NCBI GenBank assembly: GCA_020064725.1
Contig: JAGTWJ010000019.1
Coordinates: 4,278,001 to 4,342,000 of the forward strand
Direction of reading: 5' to 3'
DNA: 64,000 nt
DNA from: Drechslerella dactyloides
Lineage: Eukaryota; Ascomycota; Orbiliomycetes; Orbiliales; Orbiliaceae
The stretch's first letter is position 1. The number at the start of each line of letters is the position of its first letter. Both the position numbers and the translations under genes were made by a program. Under the pieces are notes generated by a model. That model was given only the letters and a program-made list of their open reading frames with translations. It was not told where the DNA came from and did not search any database. Of the stretch, positions 10,077 through 22,300 are shown in pieces.

Positions 10077-12863
10077 CGCTGAAGGCGGTCGTGCGCCAGC
10101 GGGCGCGACGGTACGTTAGCAGACGGTCCGGAAGATTAAGGTAGCGGGCCCTGGGCCAACGGGGAAGCCAGAACGGGATGCAACGGTAATCGCGGCGGGC
10201 GTGATGGTGATGATGGCAAACGGGTGGTAGATGATGAACGTGTGTGTGTGCGGTGGAGGAGGAGAACAGCGACGTTTCGCCAGAACGGGGCGGCGTGGAC
10301 GGAGCACAACACGAACAGCAGCGACGACAGTCACGGCGATAGATCGTGTCAATACAACCACCACAGCTCCCGATGACGCAGCGGACGATGACAGTCAACC
10401 ACAGAGAACGCGGCTGGCGATGCAGAGAGATGGGAGAAGTCAACCGCCGTCTCGTCGCCCGCTGGTGGTGTTTTTCCCCCAGCAAGCCGGCAGACGTCGC
10501 TAGCGAAAAAACAAAAAAAAATTCGACGAACTGCAAAAGACGAACCGACGAAACTCAGCAGCACAAGCACAGGCGTATAAAGGGGACGGCGAACGGGGCA
10601 GGGAACCAGCTCTTGTCTTCGTCTTGATCCTCGAACTTCTTTCTCTCCTTCCTCGCTTCAGAACACACCATCGACCAAGGACAGCAGCAGCAGCAGGAAC
10701 TGGCAGGAACTGGCACGACAGCCATGCAACCGCCGGGAGGGAACAAAAAAGAAATGCGCACTAGAATCAATTCATAGACGACGTCCTGCAGGGCTGCAAC
10801 CAACAGCCAAGCAGCCAGGCGGGCAGATGGACAAGACTGACAGACAGAACAGACAAGCAAAAATGAAGAAGAGGGTTCTCAACAAAGACAGATTTTACTA
10901 TGCACGGCCGGGTACGTTTCGAAAACGGCCTGAGTCGCAGGACTGGGACTTACTGGGAGGAGCCGACGTAGCCGTAGCCATGAAGGAGTTCCACACCTGT
11001 GGCCCTGAGGTTGTGTGCAGTCGGCTTTGTCGCTGCAGTCGGAGCTTGCCAGGAGACGACGCGTCGACACACGGAGCGCTGGTATCCGAACACTGTCGCC
11101 GACGGCTGGAGGTGGTCGTTGGTATGACTATGGCGCCTTTAAGGGGTCGTTAGGGGTCAGTCCCGTTGAGATCCTATCGCTATCAGTCGGCAGCCGCAGG
11201 AACCGTCGTCGTCTTCGTCGGGGCAGAGGCAGCAGGCCGGTCTCATTCGCTTGGACGTTTGGATGGTCGTCGTTTGTTGGTCCGGCACCACGCTTAATTA
11301 ACGATTCGGGCACGATCTCACGCCAGGCCGAATCGCTGTCGAGGGTTCGATGGTAAAGGAAGAAGAGGGAGAGGCAGATCGATTCGAGAATTCTGGGGAG
11401 GTGTCTATCGTGGGAGATGGAACAGCGCTACTATCCTACGCTGGAGAGCCCTTCTTCCTTTCCTTTTTTTTTTTTCCTCCGTTCCCGCGCTGTTGTGGTC
11501 TACGTGTGCCGTTCTTGCCTTTTTCTTTTTCCTTTTCGCGGAGTCTCTTGGGAGGTGGTGACCAGGCCGTCCCGCGTAATTAACTTTGATCGTACAGGGC
11601 AGCGGCGAGTCTTTCGCGAGTCTTTGGAGCGAGGGTCGGTGGACGTGGTAGCTGGGAAGCCAGATCTGAGGTTGAGATACTATTGATTGGGCGATGGTAT
11701 TATTATTATCGGCGGGAAAAGCTTAATCGGCCAGACGGACAGCAAAAGGCTCGCGGGATTGGCGAAACCTTTTCGACGGCCAAATCCCCCGACTGAGCGG
11801 CCTGTGCGGGTTTAAGATGCAATGAACAAGATGCGGGCGGATCTGACCAATTCGCGGCGGCGAGGAAGAGGAGAAGAAGAACTGAAGGCAGGCAGGCCAC
11901 CGAGCAGACGGCAGAGATTGGTCCTGTTATTGCTACGCTCTGGACGAGCACTTGCACTTGCACTTCTCAATTCCTCTTCTTCTTCTTCCTGCTGCTTGCT
12001 CTATTGGTGCAGGGCCCGGCGGACGTCCAAGTGCAAGTCCAGTGCAGACATATTGCATGTAACTGCTAATGTAATGTCCCATGCATGTTATTATCATCTC
12101 GGTCCGAAAAAGAAATTTTCGGTGGACGCTGCGGGCGCAAAGCAGCCTAGCGTTCTTCTTGGGCCCGCCGCCATCTCTCGACAGACAGCAGGAGACATCC
12201 GTTGACTCCAGACAGCGGCGATGCAGCAGCAGCAGCAGCAGCATTCATTACGGTACACAGAGGCAGTCCTCTGCAGCTGTCGTGGGTGGAAAGAACGAGT
12301 GCATGGCGAGGCCCGTTTTCTCAGCTGGCCTTCTTGATCTTGATCCTGATCACGATGCCCCTGGCCCGGAGCTTGCAGTCGTGACGGTATGGTGCCCTGC
12401 CAGGGATGCACCTGCTGTCAGCATGAGATATCATATTTCCTCCAGCCGCGAACCTCCCTCTCCGTGCATCCGGCTGAGAAGATGACCCGTCTATACGGAG
12501 CCCGATGACGCCCTCGCAGATGCCGTCGGTCCAATCCAATCAGCCCGTCGTTCTCTTGGCGAGAGCCGGTGTCTACGCGAGCATCTGAGTGTGAGGCGAT
12601 GGCCCATGCGCGCGTCTCCCGCTGCGGCCTCTTAACGCCGACATCCGCCGCCAATCTCCGGCCTTTACCGCCGACCGCCCAACCCACAAAACTTCAACCT
12701 CGAAAATTGGTCCCTTGCACCTCTCACGACCATCCGAATCGCATGCCAGCACCCACGGCCATTCGCCTCTTCCCCCTCGTTAACTGGCTCCTAGGAGGCA
12801 ATCTTTGTCGCCCTGAAGCCCTCCGTCCTCAAATGGCACCGGCGGCTTTGTACGGTCCCCTGG
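10077..12863. promoter_or_regulatory. Long divergent intergenic region
   Basis: This 2.8-kb region separates two divergently transcribed genes and contains no convincing coding exon. It holds fungal-type pyrimidine tracts (11457-11480 and 11517-11540), a (GCA)7 run near 12222-12242, and CAG-rich patches near 10680-10700. It probably contains both promoters and long 5' leaders. Small open frames are GC-biased, Arg/Ser/Pro-rich and unlike the neighbouring proteins. Confidence 0.55.
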
Positions 12864-15800
12864 ATGACGCCAACCGTGAGGTCCCTCTGCAGAGTCCATA
12901 GGTTGACCTATCGCCGGTCCACCTGTTCAGCGAGGTGCCATGCGCTTGGTTCCCAGACCAGGCGTTTCCTAGCCGCAACTCCCAAGAACTTCCAGCTTCG
13001 CGAATCAGACACCTCAGCCGAGCCAGCACCACGGAATCCCCCACCTGGCAGCAATGATGTCCCACCATCGAGCACCGACCCCGCAACCGAGTGGCCGTGG
13101 AACATGGACGATGGACCGCAGGCCACCAGGACCAAGTTATTGCCGCTGCTGCGAATGCTCGGCTGCGCCGATGACATCCCAGAGCCCAAGAAAGGGACCA
13201 CCAATCTGGGATACTCAAGTCCTAACAACCCCTTGAGCCGAGCCATAAGACGCGCAAGCGACGACACTCAACCGGACGGACGCAAACAGCAGCCGAAGGT
13301 CATCTCGCTAGCCGGCCTCACCACGCGATACCTTCTACAGATAGTTTGGCCCAGGCGACACGAGCTACAAGCCGAAGAATATCCATATCTCAGAGACCGC
13401 ATCGCTTTGAGCAAGCCCTGTTTGCTCCACTTGGAATCTCGAAATGCCGATTCTGACGACCTCGGTCGATGGGCCTTTGTCCTCCTCGCAAGAAGCGGCC
13501 CGGAGTCGCTCAGCAGGCTCAACTGGCTTTGCGTCATGCGCAACTACAGAGTCCCCCCGCTCGTGTTCAACCACACGCTGAGGCATCTCTCAGGTCACAC
13601 CTCGCAAACCGTCCGCAAGGCCGCCTATCTCGTGAACCAGTACCTCGTCAGAAATGCGGAAATCGTAGAGGAGCTCAACCGACCAGAATTAGCGGTCGAT
13701 TCCGTAACCAAACGAATCATGTTCCTGCGTCTCTTCCGTATCAGCAACTACTTCGCACCAACCGAGCTCCCGCTTGTCGCCGACATTTACGCGAAACATT
13801 GCATCGACAAGCCTGCGGTGATCACAAAACATGATGTCACGTTCGTCAACCATATTCTTCACGCAATTAGCCTGATTCCTCGGATCCGCTCTCCGTACTT
13901 CACCTCGCTGAGATACATCATCGATGCGCAAGTCCGTCTCCTCAGAAAGATGTTCAAGGCGGACCCTGTCATGCAGCTCGAACCGAAGGGTTTCCGTGGT
14001 ATTGTTAGGACCCGACTAGCCGCGCCGAGATCTTCCTCAGAGCGGAGCTTAATAGCCCAGCAAGGCTTCAATTGGCCCCCTTGGAAGGAAGACCATGATG
14101 GATACGATCTATCCCACACACGGATCGACTCCGAGACCGAGGTACCCAGGGTCAGCGACGCAGGCTTGGTCCTGGCAGAGATGCAGCACGCTGGATATCC
14201 ACTCCAGACATGGGAGCAGTCCGCCATGATTTTATCGGGCATAGAGATCAAAGGCACTCCAACGGTCCCTCGCCGGACATGGTTCATGGCCGGCTCTAGC
14301 TCCGGATCCGATAGCCCTCTGACTCTCTGGCAAGCGCGGATACGCGCGACGCGAACGCTGAACGAGGCATGGCACATATTCATACAATTCCTCCAACTTC
14401 GGTTCGAAACTCAGGCCGAGAAGGCAGGCGCCGTCAACGTCTTCCAAGATATGTTTGCCAAAATCCTGCAAGCCCGAAAACAGGCGTGGGAGGACAAGTA
14501 TCAGGAGCCTGTAGAGAGAGTTGCACCCGTCGAGCCACGAACTGGGTTCAGCCGGTTCTTGCCCGGGGATGAGCTAGAATATATCCCTCCTCCGCCAAAA
14601 AACGACCCGACTGCCAACTATCTTCGGACCGCCAACACTACCGTGCGGGGCCCAACCGACATTAAGCGTGGACCAAACATCGAGGATAGAGCTACCACCA
14701 GCATTGGCGATACCACTAACCTACTCCCAGCGCCTGAGAACCCAGCGCGTGGCGCCTACGTTCCCGTACCACCACCGACGGTCGACCAGCTCTTGAAAAC
14801 CATGAGCCGAAAAGGTCTAAAACCCACCTTGGGACTGATCAAGCTCCTTATCAACAGCGCCCAATCCCACGCCGAGGCCGTCAAATATCTAGAGATATGG
14901 TACTCATACCCTCTCGGCCCGAACTTCTCAAAATTGGTCGACTTTGAAGCCGTAAAGTGGTGGACGTTCAGAAAGCCCGCGCAGCTGGAGCAGTTAAAAA
15001 CAGCCGAGCCCATTTTCCACCCTGATCGCATCCCCGGAGACGGCGACAAGGACTTTCCCTACGCGATGACCGAGCTTGCGATATCTTTCATCGTCGCGCT
15101 CACCTCGACGACGTACGCTCCTCGCAAGCTACGCAAGTTCCGTCTGCACCTTGACTTTGCCCGACAGTTGCTATTCCACCGCATCCCGCATGCGATTGTA
15201 CTCGCTGTGAGCCTCAGGCTCACATCGACGGTCGCCTGGCAGGCGATTATCCGTGGACTCAACGTGTCGCATCTCCCGCGTGGCCTCTTCCAGGCGCGAG
15301 AAGCGAGGTATCCCGGAGACCTGCTCGCGCCCGTCGGCTTCTGGGATGGCCCTGCCGGTCGCAAAATGAAGATGCGGGACGTTAACGCCACCGTAGCCAA
15401 GATCTGGAAGTACCTCGAGGATGGCTGGCGGTCCCGCAACCGGGCCATGGGGTCACGCAGCGAGGCTTGGAAATTCAATTGGAACGTGGACATGGGCTGG
15501 CGGTTTCCCGGCGAGCCGGCGCTTGTGTACGAGTTAACGATCGCAGCGGAGCGCGGGTGGGAATACGAGCAGCAGCTCAAAACTTCGTCGCTAACAGAGC
15601 TGCATGCACCGCTGCCGTTCCGCGCCTCCGACGTCGTCCGCATCTTCGAGACGATGGTCGGCGTGCAGGGCGCTCAGCCGCCGGATGACACCAACACCGA
15701 CACCGGCGCTGACACCGACAAAAATACCACATATGACAAACCTGACAGTGAGGATGACCCATTCACTCTGCTTATCGCCGCGGCTCCACGCCCCGGGACC

Positions 15801-16253
15801 AAGTCAACCCTGCCACCGGTCGTGATACCCCGCACCGCGCACATCCATGCATACGTCCGCCTGCTACTCAAAACGGCAGAAGACGACTACGAGCCCCTGG
15901 TCCGTCTAACGCGCTGGATCATCTACTACGCGCACTTTCTGGAAACGAAAAATCGGCGGCTGCCGATTATCGCCATGGGCGCGCTGTGGGACTGCTATTC
16001 TGGGCTACTGGACGGCAAGCTATCTCTTGCGGAACGCAAGATAGTGCAGGCCCGGGCGGAAAGGCTGCAGGCTGTGAAAACGCTGGTGCAAACCGAGTTG
16101 CGAGATTGGGGCGGTTGGGCGTCGAAGGGGGAGGTTGCGGCGTATCTTGGAGAGAATTGGCGCGACTTGAGGGAGAGCGAGTGGGATGATAAGGACAAAG
16201 AGAAGCAAGAGTATGAGGATATTTGGGGAGATGAAGAGGAGGACACTGAGTAA
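12864..16253 (+). CDS. Large mitochondrially targeted protein of unknown function
   Basis: A single exon encodes 1129 aa. The first about 45 residues are rich in Arg, Ser and Thr, lack acidic residues and look like a mitochondrial presequence (MTPTVRSLCRVHRLTYRRS). The body is helical-looking with many Arg/Leu/Trp. A stretch near 640-680 (TVDQLLKTMSRKGLKPTLG) reads like one pentatricopeptide-type unit, but I could not define a full repeat array. A linker near residues 930-960 is Thr/Asp-rich and another near 560-630 is Pro-rich. The protein ends in a strongly acidic tail (DIWGDEEEDTE). Fungi have several large, fast-evolving mitochondrial RNA-metabolism proteins of this kind; assigning it there is inference. 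It is convergent with the gene ending at 16658. Confidence 0.8.
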   Translation: MTPTVRSLCRVHRLTYRRSTCSARCHALGSQTRRFLAATPKNFQLRESDTSAEPAPRNPPPGSNDVPPSSTDPATEWPWNMDDGPQATRTKLLPLLRMLGCADDIPEPKKGTTNLGYSSPNNPLSRAIRRASDDTQPDGRKQQPKVISLAGLTTRYLLQIVWPRRHELQAEEYPYLRDRIALSKPCLLHLESRNADSDDLGRWAFVLLARSGPESLSRLNWLCVMRNYRVPPLVFNHTLRHLSGHTSQTVRKAAYLVNQYLVRNAEIVEELNRPELAVDSVTKRIMFLRLFRISNYFAPTELPLVADIYAKHCIDKPAVITKHDVTFVNHILHAISLIPRIRSPYFTSLRYIIDAQVRLLRKMFKADPVMQLEPKGFRGIVRTRLAAPRSSSERSLIAQQGFNWPPWKEDHDGYDLSHTRIDSETEVPRVSDAGLVLAEMQHAGYPLQTWEQSAMILSGIEIKGTPTVPRRTWFMAGSSSGSDSPLTLWQARIRATRTLNEAWHIFIQFLQLRFETQAEKAGAVNVFQDMFAKILQARKQAWEDKYQEPVERVAPVEPRTGFSRFLPGDELEYIPPPPKNDPTANYLRTANTTVRGPTDIKRGPNIEDRATTSIGDTTNLLPAPENPARGAYVPVPPPTVDQLLKTMSRKGLKPTLGLIKLLINSAQSHAEAVKYLEIWYSYPLGPNFSKLVDFEAVKWWTFRKPAQLEQLKTAEPIFHPDRIPGDGDKDFPYAMTELAISFIVALTSTTYAPRKLRKFRLHLDFARQLLFHRIPHAIVLAVSLRLTSTVAWQAIIRGLNVSHLPRGLFQAREARYPGDLLAPVGFWDGPAGRKMKMRDVNATVAKIWKYLEDGWRSRNRAMGSRSEAWKFNWNVDMGWRFPGEPALVYELTIAAERGWEYEQQLKTSSLTELHAPLPFRASDVVRIFETMVGVQGAQPPDDTNTDTGADTDKNTTYDKPDSEDDPFTLLIAAAPRPGTKSTLPPVVIPRTAHIHAYVRLLLKTAEDDYEPLVRLTRWIIYYAHFLETKNRRLPIIAMGALWDCYSGLLDGKLSLAERKIVQARAERLQAVKTLVQTELRDWGGWASKGEVAAYLGENWRDLRESEWDDKDKEKQEYEDIWGDEEEDTE

Positions 16254-16657
16254 GTAGTTTGTGTAAGATAAGATCGGTATTTATCTGCGAATGTACTGTA
16301 CATATCGTCAATATACCCTGTATATAGAAAACTAAATGCAAATGTTGCATCGGTTTGATAGCTTGAGTACAAGTGAGAATTTGTTCTATGAAGTGTATTA
16401 AGCCAACCCGTCGCAGGCCGACAGACTCATGCAACAGGTATGCTAATTTATCATAGTGAGAAATGATGATATATAACGCCGACAACATGCACGCCAACTG
16501 TTATTTATACCCGACATAATCGCTAAGCCGAAAATTCAAACCCCGTACAACCAGGTATGCAGCAACCTCAATAAAATGATACAGAAAACGGAAGAGCAAG
16601 ACTCCATGCAAAAGACACATTAAATATCAGATTATATGATAGTACCATGCGCATCGA
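16254..16657. other. Convergent 3' intergenic region
   Basis: AT-rich 3' flanks of two convergent genes. No gene or RNA is recognised. Confidence 0.6.
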
Positions 16658-18463
16658 CTAAAGACCACCCTCCCGCAGGTCTTCAGCCCACTCGCAGTAC
16701 CGCTTCCAAAACACACCCATACTGCTCACAACCACCAGGTCCAGCACGTCCATTCCCTCCCCTTCAACCAGCAGACTGCCGAGCTTACTCCGCGATCCGC
16801 TGCCGGCTTCCTGCTCCACGTGCTCCGTCCAACTGTTCTCGCGGTGCAGCTTTGCCTTGAACTTTCCGCCGAGTTTATTCAGCTTGAGTGCCGCGCGTGC
16901 GTGGCTACTCTGCGTCTCGGTGCCGGTGGAGGAGGAGTTGGTATCCGGCGGCTGGAAGGAGATGGTGCAGAGGAGTAGCGGGTCGGTTTTGACGACGCTG
17001 GTGTTGCCGAAGGGGCTGCCGGCCATGGTGTGCGGTGGGTGTAGACGGAGACGGATCTTGCGGCCCACGCTGTTGGTTTCGAATTCACAAGTGCCGCTGC
17101 CGTGGAGCGGGGCGTCGAAAACGTAGCCTTTGCCTTTCGTCTCCTTGTCCGGCTGGGCAGACGGGGTGGAGGCGGATGAGGAATCGGCGGAGGAGCAGAG
17201 GCCCATTTGCTCCATCGCGGCACGGGTCTCCTCGTTGATGTCGTGCTTGGGTTTGATTTGCTGCGGGAGCGGCGCACGGTGGGGGGATTGGTCGTGGGAC
17301 TTGCGACGGCGGTGGGCGGCTGCAGCTGCGGCACCGAACGCGGAGAGACGCTTGCCGGTGGACTTCCAGAAGCCCTCGCCCTCGAGGTTGAGGGTGCGGC
17401 GGAAGATGCCGTCGTCGGCGTCGGTGGAGTCTTCGTCGTCGGAATTGGGGAAAGAGGGACGTGGTGTGGTGGGGGTGTCCGGGGAGTAGATTTCCGTGAA
17501 GCGGGACTGGTAGGTGATGCGATCCATGGCGGGGTTCATCATCATGGCCTTCTTTGGCGTGTCCTTTGGTGGTGGTGGTGGGCGGTTGCTTAAATCCTCC
17601 TCGCCCGGCGGAGGAGGCGGGATGGGCGTCGGCCAAAGGTATGCGCCGCTGACAGCAGTATCTGGAGCTGTCTGGCCGGGACGCGGCCGCGGCTGCGGCC
17701 TGCAGAGGAACTTTTGGTACCCGGGAGTCCATATCTCAAGGTTAAGGCGCTTGCGGTCTCGTCGGCCCTTCTTGGAGCGCAGTGCCTCTTGAGCCATCAT
17801 CTGCGCGGCGAAAGAGTTCGGCACGAGTGGGAGGCTGTCCAGCGTGCCACTCCCATTTGAGTAGATCCGGCCGACGGTCGTCTGGCTGCCGGTAACACGG
17901 TCCCGGCGAATAAATGTGATTTCAAAATCCGTACTCGTGAGCTCGGCCAAAGAGCCCAGGGTGGTGGTGGACAGTGAGGCATGGTTGCTGGCGCTGGCGC
18001 CAGGCGCGAGCTGTTCGCTGCGCGTGCTTGAGCCACTGATCGAGCCGCGGGGATACGATGGACGGGCGGCATCGTCGAAAGAGCCGCTGCGCGGGGTAGG
18101 GTTCGGGCGGTTGGAAGAGTGATTGATGACAGGCTGGACGCGGAGATAGTAGAGGCAGGAGGTGATGTCCTGAGCGGTGACAGTGCAGGACTGTGGCTTC
18201 AGTGGCGTGAGGATAATGTCTGCCGAGAGAATACACGTTAGCAAACGTCATCGCCACCACGATAAAACCACACCAGAGGAAAGGAATTATTTACCATGGC
18301 TGTTGGGTACGCGGACGACGTAGAGCTTCAGCTGGTGCTGGTTCGAGGTTGAGTGCGGGTCGTGCGGCGGCGGGACAGGGGGATATCGACGGAGATGCAG
18401 GGGCGGGTCGTCGGCGAGAGCCGTCAGCATGTCCAGCGACTGGGCCTCGGCGCGTATCACCAT
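16658..18463 (-). CDS. Conserved-looking fungal protein of unknown function
   Basis: Exons 18463-18295 and 18219-16658 give 576 aa. The junction CATG/GTAAAT to CGGCAG reads NSHDIILTPLKP. An in-frame upstream ATG at 18553 would add 30 residues; I chose the inner ATG, which begins MVIRAEAQSLDML, but both are possible. Two compact blocks look ordered: about residues 60-200 (DITSCLYYLRVQP through FEITFIRRDR and LNLEIWTPGYQKF) and about 430-576 (IRLRLHPPH, LLLCTISFQPP, DVLDLVVVSSMGVFWKRY). A Pro/Ser-rich low-complexity linker lies between them. No catalytic motif, membrane segment or signal peptide is seen. The beta-rich ordered blocks resemble a lipid- or protein-interaction fold, which is only an impression. 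Function unknown. Confidence 0.8.
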
Positions 18464-19374
18464 CTTGCTGGTCTTGCGTGGTACAGTGTCTGTGGATGCT
18501 GGATTAGGATATAGCGACCGGTTTATCTGTGCAGGCGTCGGATGCGATTGCAACGTTCGAGCGCGGGTCTGGAGATGGAGATGGCGATGTCGGGGTGTCG
18601 TGTGCAGGATGCATGATGGGGTTAAATATCAGGCACGAGTGCCTGCGCGGCGGGCCGGACGATTAATATATCCTCGACAGCCTCGACAGCGAGCCTCGCC
18701 AGCCAGCCAGCCGGATGCATGAATTGCAAGTCGTCGTCCGCGTCTTCGTCATCCGCCAGCGGTCGTGGCGCAGCCTGATTCATCCTCCTCCGCACAAGCT
18801 GTCAAAACAGAAGCTTGAAGTTCACCGCGCCGGAGTCGCCCCGAGCTATAAATAACCATCACCATCACGGCCTCTCAAATCTGATACCGCGGCACTCGTG
18901 CACTCTGACTAATGCACGGTCGCCCGTCGGCTCTGTCAGCGAGCGAGCGACATGCATATCCCCGCCAGCATGCATGTCCGCCATCGCTTCGGGCTGCCGC
19001 GTGCGCCTGGCATGCGCCCGGATGCATGGCCGGCCGCAGTGCCGAGATGTATCCCGCCGGTGTTCTACACGATTCCGAGTTATCCGCCGTTCGCTGAAGT
19101 CGACTCCAAGCTCATGAAAACGTCGAGGGACGAGATTCCGAGACGTTGAGGATTGTCATGGTGGTAACAAGAATGGAGTTTAGGAATTTAGGTGGACGGT
19201 TTAATTTGGGCCAACGCAGGGGCCTCCAGAATACCACACAAGGCTGCCATCTGCAGGCTTCAAATTTCGTTGCCGTGAGTATACTCCATATCCATGTCCT
19301 ATTCCAAATCTATTGTAATGCCGCATCTATTTTGGTTTTCGACCGTAAAACATACAACGTTATGCTAATTAAAC
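18464..19374. other. Intergenic region at the edge of the accessory island
   Basis: No supported gene. The region contains short tandem motifs such as CAGC/GCCA repeats near 18695-18715 and several GCATGC palindromes between 18940 and 19030. It separates the unknown-function gene from the 3' end of the NLR-like gene. Confidence 0.5.
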
Positions 19375-22300
19375 TCATTCCAGTCTCTCCCAGACCTGCC
19401 TCACGCGCCTCGGGCCGCCATCTCTGAGCGTCGACTTCGGCGACGGCGACCGTGTCGCTGACGAGCCCATGGATGAACCCCGGCTTCTAGACCGCCCACG
19501 CGACGTCCAAGTCGCGAAATTCCTCGCCAGATCAACCAGCGAGCCCGGTGCCGGCCTCATTGACGATGCATCGCTGCCAATGCTACTTATATGAGATAGA
19601 TGCGGACTCGTCGGTGCGGACAGAAACAACTCCTCCTCTTTCCCCTTCGCTGTCACCGACAGCGACCTCACGCGCAGCAGCCCGCCCGCAGCGGTACTCG
19701 ACGCCGGTGTGTTATACATTATCTTATGCCGCATCGCAGCCCGCGATAGTCGTGATGGACTGGGTTCGCTCGTCACTGTGACAAAGTCGCCGTCATCCGA
19801 GTCGTCTATGTCTCCGGTTTGTGTGCTGTCTCTGTTTTGCGGGTCGGGGTAGTAGTAGCCTACCATCGGCGAGAGGGCGCCGACCGTTGGAGCTTGTTCC
19901 TCCAATCGTGGGACTTTGTCTTTCCCCTGGGTGATAGAGGTGTAGTCTACAGCTTTCCGGCGGCGTATCGTTCGCGGAAGCGGCTTATCTGGTCCAGGGT
20001 CCCGCACCGGCTCTGATAACGTCCGGTGGACTGCTGCTGGGAGTGTATTCTGCGAACGAAAGATTATCAGCACATATTTTAAGTATTACAACGATTTCGG
20101 GGCAGAGTATACTTACCGGCAGCTCGGACTTTCGGTACAGATAGTTAAGATTGCTCGGCGCCGACTGTCTTATGAGGTCGTTGGTGTACACTTGCGGTAC
20201 GTTCGGTGATAGCGGGCCAAAGACCTCACGAGGCGAAACCGCTGGAGTAGATGCCGCTCCGTGGCTAGTAAAAGAAAACTGGCTGTTCCCTGGGAAGTAT
20301 CCGGTAGACGCAGGCTCCGATAGCGGAACTACTCTCGATGAACCCTGCAACCCCGGATAGAGATCCGAAGTCTGTGTACCTATCGTAACGGACTTGGAAA
20401 CGCTGCCGCTCGCAACCGGTGGCTGTACGGACGCAGAATTGCTCTCTGCCTCTCTCTGCTTCCCCTTCGCTTCCTTCTGCTGGCGAGACCTGTAGCTTCG
20501 ATGGCTCGGCCTCCTCTGCAGTTTCTTCCCTTGCCTCTTCCCAGTAGCGCTCGAAATCGACGGTTGTACTGTCGCCGTGCTCCAAGTGGACGCCCGCGAT
20601 AACCCCGGATTCGCCGGCTGGGCGCTCACCTCACCACCGCGAACCACTTTTTCCTCCCTTGGCTGCTCCTCCTGTGTCACCTTGCTGTTGTTCCCCACGG
20701 AAAATGCATTCCCCTTCGATATCTCCGACAGCGTGCTCGCGCTTAATGACGATCCTGTTACGCTGCTGCTGCAGTCGAATGTCGACCTGCGCGACGCATA
20801 CACCGCCTCCGGTGACTCCATATCCGTCCGCCCCCAAATCGACCGCTTCGGAAACTCGATCAACCGCCCCGCCTCTTGCGCGCGGTTCTGCTCATCGATC
20901 ACTGCCTTCGCACGCTCTATCGTGTCCCGTATCGACCTTCTACTTACCTTCTGTTCGCGCAAACGTGCTGCCAGAGACTCGCCGTGTACTACGAACTCCT
21001 CATAGTCCTTCACGTATATCCCGCCGTTCAGCCCGCGCTGCTTCTCCGCCCTCTCGAAGGCATGCCGGAACACCAGCGCCGCAAACTTGACCCACGCCCG
21101 TCCGACGTCCGGTTGGCTGTTCAGTCGCTGCCGCACGTACGTTTGTATCACGCTCTGCAAGTGCAGCCGGTCGACACGCCACTCCCGCCTGTTCTCGCTC
21201 TCCTTCTGGTGCGTCCGCCGTACAAGACTGAATGCGAGGAGATGCTTGATCGTTAAGTTGAAGTCGAACATGCCATCCTCCTCCTTCGCCACGACGCGGA
21301 CCTGCGCCGGCAGCGCTTCCAGGCCCCAGTGGATCAGCAGTGTGGGTGTGTCGGCGCCAAAGTACGATATCAACTTGAGCAGGTTTGCAGCCTCCGGGTG
21401 CTTTGTCTCCAGCGTGTCGAGCGTCATTGCGAGCGGGCTCCACCCGTCGCCGGAGACCTTGGGGTGTTCTTTATACCCGCGGAGATACTCGTATATCGAC
21501 ACCTGGCGCTCGGCGATATAGCATGCTGCGATGTGAATCGCGCCGATAAGATAGTCGAGCAGCTCGACGAGCTCCCCAGCAACTTTGATCTCCTGAGGCG
21601 TGGGATCTGCGATCTTTGCCTCGGTGAGAAGAATGGAGACGGCCTCCCTGAGCGTCATCTGCGGGATCTTATATCCGACGGGAGCACCCAAGCGCGCCTG
21701 GCCGTCAAGCGACTGATTAAGCGTTGTGAAGAGGATGCTGCTGCCACGGCTCGTCGGCATGCAGGCTTTGATGTCGTCGATTTCGGCTTCGTCGACAGCG
21801 TTAGCGGCATCGAGGACCAGCAGCCAGTTTTCCGTGCGCTCCATCCATTCCAGGACGCGGCAAGTGTAGACATCCATCCCGCTGCGGTCCGCGTGTGGGG
21901 CAGTGACGTCCTGCATAACAGCGCTGGGAAGGTTGAGTTTTTTGTAGATGTTGCGGAAGCTGTCGGCGCGACTGGCGGCCGTCCGCGCGTTCACCCAGAA
22001 GATGCCGCCGGTGTAGAACTCACGCCTGGTGAAGACGTATTCGCGGACAAGATGCGTCTTGCCGGAGCCGGGTGGGCCCCAGAGGAGCAGGCCGGCATTA
22101 CCTTTGGACCGGCGCTCATCGTTGAGGAGGGTTGCGTCGAAGTCTTTGAGCAGGTACTCCCGGGTGACGGGGGACTCGTTGGGATGGAGGGGCACGGCGA
22201 ATATTGGCAGCGACGGAGGAAGGATCAGGCTGGAGCTTGTAGAAGGTCCCTCTCCTTGGGTTATTGCAAGGCCTGCGTGATTATGCTTCATGTCAGCGGC

